A stretch of 64,000 bases of DNA, taken from Gymnopus androsaceus JB14. Taxonomy: Eukaryota > Basidiomycota > Agaricomycetes > Agaricales > Omphalotaceae. The notes beneath the pieces are model-generated. The model saw nothing but the letters and a program-made list of their open reading frames with translations. It was not told the origin of the DNA and made no database searches. Shown here piece after piece: positions 58,385 to 64,000 of this stretch. The translations under genes were made by a program, and so were the position numbers. Within the stretch, counting starts at the first letter, position 1; each line of letters begins with the position of its first letter. The stretch lies in contig ML769572.1 in the NCBI GenBank assembly GCA_009733575.1, positions 26,220 to 90,219 on the forward strand, written 5' to 3'.

Positions 58385-59667
58385 TTGCTGACAACAGGCT
58401 CCAAGCTCACATTGCTCGAGAGGTTGTCCTCCAATTTATTCGAGCTTTCTTCCGCGAATTCAGACTGTCAAACACATACGGTGTTGACACCACCGCACGA
58501 GACTACCTCGAGGTCATTGACAACCATGAGCAGCGCCTCAACAATGCCGCCCAACAGGGCAGGGAAAGACTCGGTGGTGGAGTGCCGGGACGTCTCCCAG
58601 GCATCCATGCCCTCCTTAATAGACCGGTTCCACAAGCACCCAATCACGAAGGAAGAAGGGAGGATACGAGGTCCCCAACGAGACCAGCCAACACTCCTCG
58701 AGCGTCTAGGGAGCCCAGTTGCAACAGAGATGCCCGCGGGAGTAGACACGAGGAAGAGAACGTTGCAGGAACGACTAGAGGGAGAAATGCCCAATGAAGA
58801 GGAGAAGAATCATCCGATGAAGAGGACGATGACCGTGGGGAAGAGCCCAATGCCCCTCCAGCAAAGCGAGCTAAGCAGGACAGCTCAAGGTTCAACTGGG
58901 CCTCCGACGCCTTCATCAAGTGGTCTGTACTATCCGCAAAACACACGAAAGTTATTGAGGCCGTCGAGAACTACAAGCTTGATCTCGACACAGCCCTCGA
59001 CAGCGTTGAGCAGAGTGGCCTCAACCCCTGGTTCCCCAAGAAACTATGGAAAGCAGTCCTCAAGGATGAGTACATCGAACTCTCCGAGATACTCGCTATG
59101 GCCACAACACAACACAAGCCCGACACCTCCAGATCGGTCTCCAACGCTTTTGCAGAGGCTCTCGAGTCCACGACTCTCATCAAACCAACACCCTCCAAGG
59201 CCATCGTTGACCAGGTTACTTGGAGGCGAGCTTGGCAGGGAACCGCAGACGCAATCAATTTTGCCTTTGCAGATTGTGGAAAGGAACTCAACCGCTACGA
59301 GCAGCATATCCAACACCAATTTGACAACAACCGTCCCAGTTTTCACCAAAACGTCATACAATATGACAGAGCCGTGCGACTGCTCATCGGGTCAAGAAGG
59401 GACCTCCTGTTCAACGACTTAGAGCACGCAGACATTGCCAGATTCAGGACAGTGTACCTCCTCCCCACCAGAATACACTTCTCCCTCTCAGATTCGAGCC
59501 CCGCTCAACCTGGCACGCATTCCTGTAACCGAGCAAAGGAACGAGCAAAAGAGGTGTGCAGGAAGTTCAATAGAGGGGAGTGCAGTGGATGTGATCGAAT
59601 TCACTCCTGTTGGACCTGCGGAGAATCGGGACATGGAGGAGAGACCTGCAAGAAGGGCCGGAAATGA
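58385..59667 (+). pseudogene. Gag-like protein of the Ngaro-type element
   Basis: The N-terminal part is read in one frame to about 58800. It has repeated LLxRL-type motifs (LTLLERL, PSLIDRF, PTLLERL, RTLQERL), a hallmark of agaric DIRS/Gypsy Gag proteins. From about 58807 the coding moves to another frame (ESSDEEDDDRGEEPNAPPAK, FNWASDAFIKWSVL), continuing to a zinc knuckle (FNRGECSGC, then CWTCGESGHGGETC, a CX2CX4HX4C motif) and a stop at 59665-59667. The frame change near 58800 is a frameshift or sequence error. The start is not certain: the first in-frame ATG is 58526, but the LLERL motif lies upstream. It would package element RNA. Confidence 0.75.
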
Positions 59668-61677
59668 AAAGAGCCTGACTGAGCCCTGTGCTAGTCGGCT
59701 CTCATTCATGCACTCCTGGAAGTTGTGGGGGGAGGACGTAGAGGAAGACGAGGAGAAGGAGAAAGCAGGGGGAGCAGCAGGAGAACAAAACCGTTCGAAC
59801 CTCCCAAGGTTCATGAGAGGTTTCGGTTTCAGAGATGACCCAGTAACGGGAGGGAGTTGCACAGCAGGATTCATGGAACGCGATGACCCTGTCCCTCGAC
59901 CTTCACCAGAGGAATTTAGAGAACCAGCTTGTACAACTATACGAGAAAACCCGCACCTTTTCAGAGTCCACACGCCTATCATCGTTGACCGCCTCGAGTC
60001 CTTCCTCGGCAGTCATCCAAACCAACCCTTCGTGAACTCCGTCCTGCTGTCGCTAAGAGAGGGGTTCTGGCCTTGGGCATCCACACGTCCTCGCGAGGAA
60101 TTCCCAGACACATGGGATAAATCTTGGGCACTGCTTCCATCTACGAAAGAGAAAAATTTCATAAATGAGCAGTGCGAACTTGAAGCGAAACTGGGTAGAC
60201 ACTCACAGGCCTTCGGTCCCAATCTGCTACCTGGGATGTACTCGATGCCAGTTATAGCGGTACCTAAACCTCACTCTGAGGATCTCCGACTAGTCACGCA
60301 CCAGTCCGCCGGCGATTTCTGTCAAAACAACATGGTTGACAGAAGCCAGACAAAAGGGAATAGGCTAGACTCACTTCTAGTTTTCCTACCGCTTCTTCTC
60401 GCTTTCACAAAAGCTAACCCGGGAAAGCAGTCCATCTTGTGGAAGTCCGATGTCTCCAACGCTTTCTGCCTAATTCCAATGCATCCACTATGGCAAACTA
60501 AGCAATTTGTGACCACGGGCATGCCAATGAAGGAAGAGGATAAGAGTGGAGAACAAGACCGGTCAAAACTGAAAACATGGGTGGACTGGATGGCATGTTT
60601 TGGGAGTAGCGGCTCTCCTCGAGCATGGAATTCGGTCATGGGGCTGGTAGTTTGGGTAGCAATCAAGGTCCTGCTGATTGCCCTACTATGCTGCTTCATG
60701 GACGATTGCTTTAGTATCGCATTGGAAGGAGATATGGAGTACTACGAACCTTATGACTTGCTGCTCCTCAGAGAGCAAGTCAAGCTTCTTTGACTCTGGG
60801 ACTACTTGGGAATTCCCCACAAGAAATCCAAACAAGTATGGGGGAGAATCTTGACTATTATCGGCTTCGAAGTTGACCCCAACGCGCTCACCGTCACGCT
60901 GCCAGCGGAGAGCAAAGACAACCTAATTCAACAGGTCCGGCAATTTGCCGGATCCCGCCAGAGGACCCTGCATGAATGGCAACAACTGACCGGTTGGTCA
61001 ATTGGTCCTTGAATGTATTCCCACTGCTCTGTCCCGCCCTCGCAAACGTCTATGCAAAGATGAAGGGGAAATCATCTCAATTCGTGGCAATATTCGTGAA
61101 TATGGCAGTCAAAAACAATCTTAAATGGTTTGCGGACCACGTTGAAGCCTCCTCCGGTATATATCTTTTTGGCAGTATGGATTGGGACCCTCTCAGTGAA
61201 TTCGACACGCTCATTTACGGTGATGCCTGCCTGGATGGAATGGGTTTCTATGTTCCAGGTAATAGCTTAGGTTTCTCAGGGGCTACAGATTCGTTATCCC
61301 CAATGGCACAACATATCTTCTTCTGGGAAGCCCTCACTGTCCTAGCAGCACTCAAATGGTTGGTCTCGTCACCGAGTCGCTGGGGCACCGCCGAACAACC
61401 ATACCGTTTCACTCTTTGTTCCAACAGCTCAAACACCGTCGACATGTTCAATTCCCTTCGAGCTCTCCCGAATTACAATCCCATCCTCATTGCTGCCGTC
61501 GACATCCTCCTCCAATTCCACATTGACCTGCGAGTAGTTCACATCCCAGGTAGTGAGAATGTGGTCGCTGATGCCTTGTTGCGTTCTGATTTTCAGACCG
61601 TTTGGAGACTTCATCCAGATATCTCCATCTTCCATTTACAACCCCCTCGACTGGAGCAGGGGGCAGTCAAATTATGA
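59633..61677 (+). pseudogene. Reverse transcriptase-RNase H of the Ngaro-type element
   Basis: From ATG 59633 (overlapping the end of Gag) the frame contains RT blocks SEDLRLVTHQSAGDF, LWKSDVSNAFCLIPMHPLWQ (first catalytic Asp), FGSSGSPRAWNSVMG and CCFMDDCFSI (the xMDD catalytic box). An in-frame TGA at 60791-60793 interrupts the palm/thumb, after which DYLGIPHKKSKQVWGRILTI and the thumb continue in the same frame. A frameshift near 61005 precedes the RNase H part: LIYGDACLDGMGFYV, FFWEALTVLAALKW, NSSNTVDMFNSL and VVHIPGSENVVADAL. The position expected as Asp in the third RNase H block reads Asn (SNSSN). The stop TGA at 61675 overlaps the next ATG. Not functional as written. Confidence 0.85.
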
Positions 61678-62660
61678 ATCGTGGTGCTACCCGGACCAGG
61701 CAACCTCCACGCAGACCCTGGTCCAAGGAGGAGCTCATTCGAGGCCGTAACATTGTGTTAGGTCTCGCTACTGATGCCTCCTCACAAGCTACCTACAACT
61801 CCCACCTGAATTCATACGTCTCGTTCTGCACTATTCACTCTTTTCCACTCGACCCCACCCCCGATACGCTATCTTTCTTTGTCATCTATATGTCATATCA
61901 CATTGAACCCCGTTCTGTTGGCACCTACCTCTCGGGCATCTGCGACAAACTCGAAACTTATTTCCCAAATGTCAGGCAGAACCGCAACTCACAATTGGTG
62001 AAGAAAACCCTGTCCGGGATGAAAAAACTCCGTAGTAAACCCATCAAGCGGAAACAACCACTCACACGACACCATCTATGCAATGCAGAAAAGTCATTAT
62101 CCCCTCTCTCCACATACAACCACCATCTTTTTGTATTGATGCTGATCACTGGCACATGTGGCCTACTTCGTCTTGGCGAGCTCACGCTGCCAGACAATCC
62201 CGCAATCAGGAATTTCCGCAAAGTCACTTCCCGAGAGTCTATTGAGTTTGTGGGAGATACGGGGTTCTCTTTCTGGCTCCCTTTCCATAAAGCTGACCGA
62301 CTTTTTGAGGGCAATAGGATTGTCATCCTCCCCAAATGGGATCTCCAACCCCTTCAAATCCTACAACACTACCTTAAGCTCCGCGACAAGCGTTTCCCTC
62401 TCCATCCCCATCTTTGGGTGACCAGCAAAGGTTCAGTACCCACTAGGTCATGGTTTATGTGCTGCCTCCGAGCCATAGAACCTGACCTTCGGTGGGCTGG
62501 CCAATCAATGCGAGCTGGAGGAGCCACAGCATTAGCTGAAGATGGTGCACCACCCCAAGCCATCCAAGCTGCCGGTCGGTGGTCCTCAGACACCTTCCAG
62601 ATATACATCCGAAAAAATCCCATTGTCCTTAATGCAATGCTCGCCGCTTGCTGTTCATAA
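61674..62660 (+). CDS. Tyrosine recombinase of the Ngaro-type element
   Basis: This is a 328-residue uninterrupted frame from ATG 61674 (ATGA overlap with the RNase H stop) to 62660. An N-terminal core-binding part (TYNSHLNSYVSFCTIHSF, VGTYLSGICDKLE) leads to a catalytic domain with Arg in CGLLRLGELTL (about residue 166), QSMRAGGATALA (HxxR box with His replaced by Gln, about 277-280) and GRWSSDTFQIYIRK with the nucleophile Tyr (about 309). It would insert the circular DNA copy of the element without target duplication. The His to Gln change may be a lineage feature or a loss of function. It is the only intact gene of the element. Confidence 0.88.
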   Translation: MNRGATRTRQPPRRPWSKEELIRGRNIVLGLATDASSQATYNSHLNSYVSFCTIHSFPLDPTPDTLSFFVIYMSYHIEPRSVGTYLSGICDKLETYFPNVRQNRNSQLVKKTLSGMKKLRSKPIKRKQPLTRHHLCNAEKSLSPLSTYNHHLFVLMLITGTCGLLRLGELTLPDNPAIRNFRKVTSRESIEFVGDTGFSFWLPFHKADRLFEGNRIVILPKWDLQPLQILQHYLKLRDKRFPLHPHLWVTSKGSVPTRSWFMCCLRAIEPDLRWAGQSMRAGGATALAEDGAPPQAIQAAGRWSSDTFQIYIRKNPIVLNAMLAACCS

Positions 62661-62695
62661 CCGCAACCACATCTACCGATTCAAAATAGCCCTTT

Positions 62696-62844
62696 GGCAC
62701 TCAAATTCCGGTTTCTCCCTTTCTTCCCATCTTCTTGCGTGTACTTTCCATTACCTTTCCTACTTTTCCCCAATAAAAAACGGCCATAAGGTCGGTGTCA
62801 CGGCTACACACCTGTCAGCGGGTCAAACCTCAAGCAATTGGTCA
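62696..62844 (+). repeat. Split direct repeat B1
   Basis: 149-bp internal repeat directly abutting A2, matching B2 at 63303-63451. It begins GGCACTCAA and contains CCCCAATAAAAAACGG, which includes an AATAAA word possibly serving as polyadenylation signal. Confidence 0.92.
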
Positions 62845-63260
62845 GGCTTAAACTGAAGTTTACGCAAGGCTAATAGCAAAGGTGAGTGTAGCGCGTGACT
62901 TTCCCTGCACTACGCTAAGCCAGTTCCTACCGACAGGTTTTTCAAGAGTCCGCCCTCCTGAGGTCAACAAGTGGAAGGGCTTAGCAGTGCATACAGGTCG
63001 CAAGTGGCTCCGGGCCTGCCTGTCCATACTTACCTCCAATTAGACTCAATACACGCCTTTCGTAGAAGTTAAGATCACATTCCCTAGTACTTACCATGCA
63101 GCAATCCATAGTTTACTTACTCTTCTCTCTTTTCTCCCTGCTCTTCGTACTAGGTATGACATATATTTTATGTTTTCCGTTGTTTTCTATCAACCTAGTT
63201 ACTCAATTCCTCTTTTTCTCTCTTTTCTCCCTGCTCTTCGTACTAGTCGATTTTTGGTTA
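62845..63260 (+). repeat. Split direct repeat A2
   Basis: Second copy of A; its start immediately after B1 and the host junctions together fix the element ends to within one base. Confidence 0.93.
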
Positions 63261-63302
63261 CCCACCACCTCACTTCATTTGTTTTCCCTCCCTGTTCTCT
63301 TA

Positions 63303-63451
63303 GGCACTCAAGTTCCGGTTTCTCCCTTTCTTCCCATCTTCTTGCGCGTACTTTCCAGTACCTTTCCTACTTTTCCCCAATAAAAAACGGCCGTAAGGTC
63401 GGTGTCACGGCTACACACCTGTCAGCGGGTCGAACCTCAAGCGATTGGACA
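63303..63451 (+). repeat. Split direct repeat B2
   Basis: Right-terminal repeat of the Ngaro-type element, matching B1. Host sequence resumes at 63452. Confidence 0.92.
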
Positions 63452-63689
63452 GATTGAATATACGGTGCAAGGGTGGAGTGAGGCGCATAGAGAAGCTTGA
63501 CAAAATGATGAGTGTCGAGAGAATCCTCTGATGAGTTAGATATGTGCTGGGTATGAAAACCAAACCAAACAACAATCACCCCAATCAGATATAATCCAAA
63601 AGGTTTAATTTAATGCTATCCGCCTGCTGCTGTATTAGGGGGGGGAGGGGGAGTAAGTAGATTTGTGGGGAGTAGTTGTTGAGTATCCT

Positions 63690-64000
63690 TGCGCGGCGAA
63701 CGTAAAAGGCTTCCCTGAGAATTACGCAAGTCGTTTGTTGAGTCGGCGTACTTGACCCGTGCTTTGGTGTTTCACCGCGGATACACAAAGTCGTTTGTTG
63801 AGTCGGCGTACTTGACCCGTGCTTTGGTGTTTGCTTTCCCCTCGATTAGTTCAGCGCATCGTCATACGTTAGTTGGCTTTTCAAAACCTCCCTCCAAATA
63901 TAAAACCTTGTTCATTGCGCACTATCTGTGTCAACTGTCAAGTGCTTTTCTCTTCGAATCAATTAGTAGTCGAGGGAACCTTTGACAACCTCCTTCCTCG
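63690..64000 (+). repeat. LTR-like dispersed repeat, copy 2 (cut by window end)
   Basis: From about 63725 this matches 5500-5782 in the same orientation: two 60-bp direct repeats, then CCAAATATAAAACC and downstream sequence up to the window end. It has more CG dinucleotides than copy 1. It lies just upstream of the minus-strand F-box/LRR-like gene and could influence its promoter. Confidence 0.5.

Larger units (their letters stand above)
57778..63451 (+). mobile_element. Ngaro-type (DIRS order) YR retrotransposon, 5,674 bp
   Basis: The layout is A1 (57778-58193), coding region, B1 (62696-62844), A2 (62845-63260), a 42-bp linker, B2 (63303-63451): the split direct repeats known from Ngaro and PAT-like elements. 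It encodes Gag with a zinc knuckle, RT-RNase H, and a tyrosine recombinase, with no aspartic protease or DDE integrase. No target duplication is present, as expected for recombinase-mediated insertion, and the host frame closes across the site. A1 versus A2 and B1 versus B2 differ at only a few positions, suggesting a fairly recent insertion, yet the coding region holds a stop and frameshifts. Confidence 0.92.
56670..63560 (-). pseudogene. F-box/LRR-like gene split by the Ngaro-type element
   Basis: The minus-strand 5' part lies at 63452 to about 63560 (HHFVKLLYAPHSTLAPYIQS, typical of the segment after the F-box in agaric paralogues). The rest lies at 57777-56670: EILDGPDMGHEVNDVTSPSD, HIPVLPNLKSITVMGVTWNC, FPYLHALKIRQIILTEPKSL, FPNLHLLDIVVDK, ALHHLALDIAQSAA, then a ~45-bp intron near 57125-57170, and ISTFNLHPSMHGDTSWLQAM to a stop at 56670. 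Joining 63452 to 57777 keeps the reading frame. The repeated (L/F)PxLxxL pattern is leucine-rich-repeat-like. Its first exon is not resolved; 63585-63620 (KLNLLDYI) may belong to it. It is otherwise well preserved, so the insertion may be what killed it. Confidence 0.7.

Noticed and set aside
58468..58946. Minus-strand frames opposite the Gag region
   Set aside because: Shadows of the plus-strand Gag coding sequence; the plus frames carry LLERL motifs and the zinc knuckle.
1..64000. tRNA, rRNA and snRNA genes
   Set aside because: GTTCGAAT-like words (for example near 7184 and 38987) lack cloverleaf context; nothing convincing was seen by eye. A tRNA scan would decide.

Overview
The window looks like a repeat-rich chromosome segment of a mushroom-forming basidiomycete (Agaricomycetes). 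The reasons are short (about 45-60 nt) GT-AG introns, lineage-typical families (a DUF6532-like protein, F-box/leucine-rich-repeat-like genes, a thaumatin-like gene of agaric type, an MFS drug-transporter-type gene, a kinase-N-lobe-like protein) and a DIRS-order tyrosine-recombinase retrotransposon. Gene density is low. Most of the 64 kb is nested transposable elements, several sitting inside host genes. Splice sites were inferred by eye, so exon ends are approximate.

Layout. 0-3.6 kb: a TA-flanked foldback element, then remnants of a PIF/Harbinger element (SANT-like protein on +, DDE transposase on -). 3.6-7.1 kb: a long element whose internally deleted twin lies at 26.65-27.17 kb, with an LTR-like repeat inside. 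7.1-14.8 kb: a thaumatin-like pseudogene (-) split by a 6.3-kb insertion with CATCAGG ends. That insertion carries further TE debris, one arm of an inverted duplication (8.34-10.86 kb, partner 29.03-30.95 kb), a 25-N gap and a 1.55-kb block present twice next to the gap, probably an assembly artefact. 15.1-17.0 kb: a 1.9-kb element with about 470-bp inverted arms and a nested small element. 18.4-21.0 kb: a membrane-glycoprotein gene (+) cut by a 718-bp foldback element; removing the element plus one TA restores the frame. 21.3-25.3 kb: C/T-rich minisatellite-like DNA. 27.6-28.1 and 38.8-39.4 kb: two copies of a GC-rich foldback element with telomere-like repeats.

31.7-34.2 kb: a multi-exon kinase-like gene (+), the best candidate for a functional gene. 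34.5-35.6 kb: an F-box/LRR-like remnant. 36.3-38.1 kb: a MULE-like element with 9-bp target duplications, carrying a captured sequence piece and a nested CATCAGC element. 38.4-41.3 kb: a DUF6532-like gene (-) containing a foldback element. 41.6-43.1 kb: another degenerate LRR-like gene. 44.3-47.2 kb: small inverted-repeat elements. 47.4-48.1 and 55.7-56.5 kb: inverted copies of an element built around a 29-bp minisatellite with a GGGCAGCTGCCC palindrome. 48.4-55.2 kb: pseudogene fragments (GRE2-like reductase, MFS transporter, HSP90 N-terminus).

56.7-63.6 kb: an F-box/LRR-like gene (-) split without target duplication by a 5,674-bp Ngaro-type element (57,778-63,451) with textbook split direct repeats A1-ORFs-B1-A2-B2. 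It encodes Gag with a zinc knuckle, RT-RNase H and a tyrosine recombinase, and has at least one stop and two frameshifts. Where I compared repeat copies base by base, differences are dominated by CG to TG/CA changes, suggesting methylation-driven decay of repeats. No tRNA, rRNA or CRISPR array was recognised.
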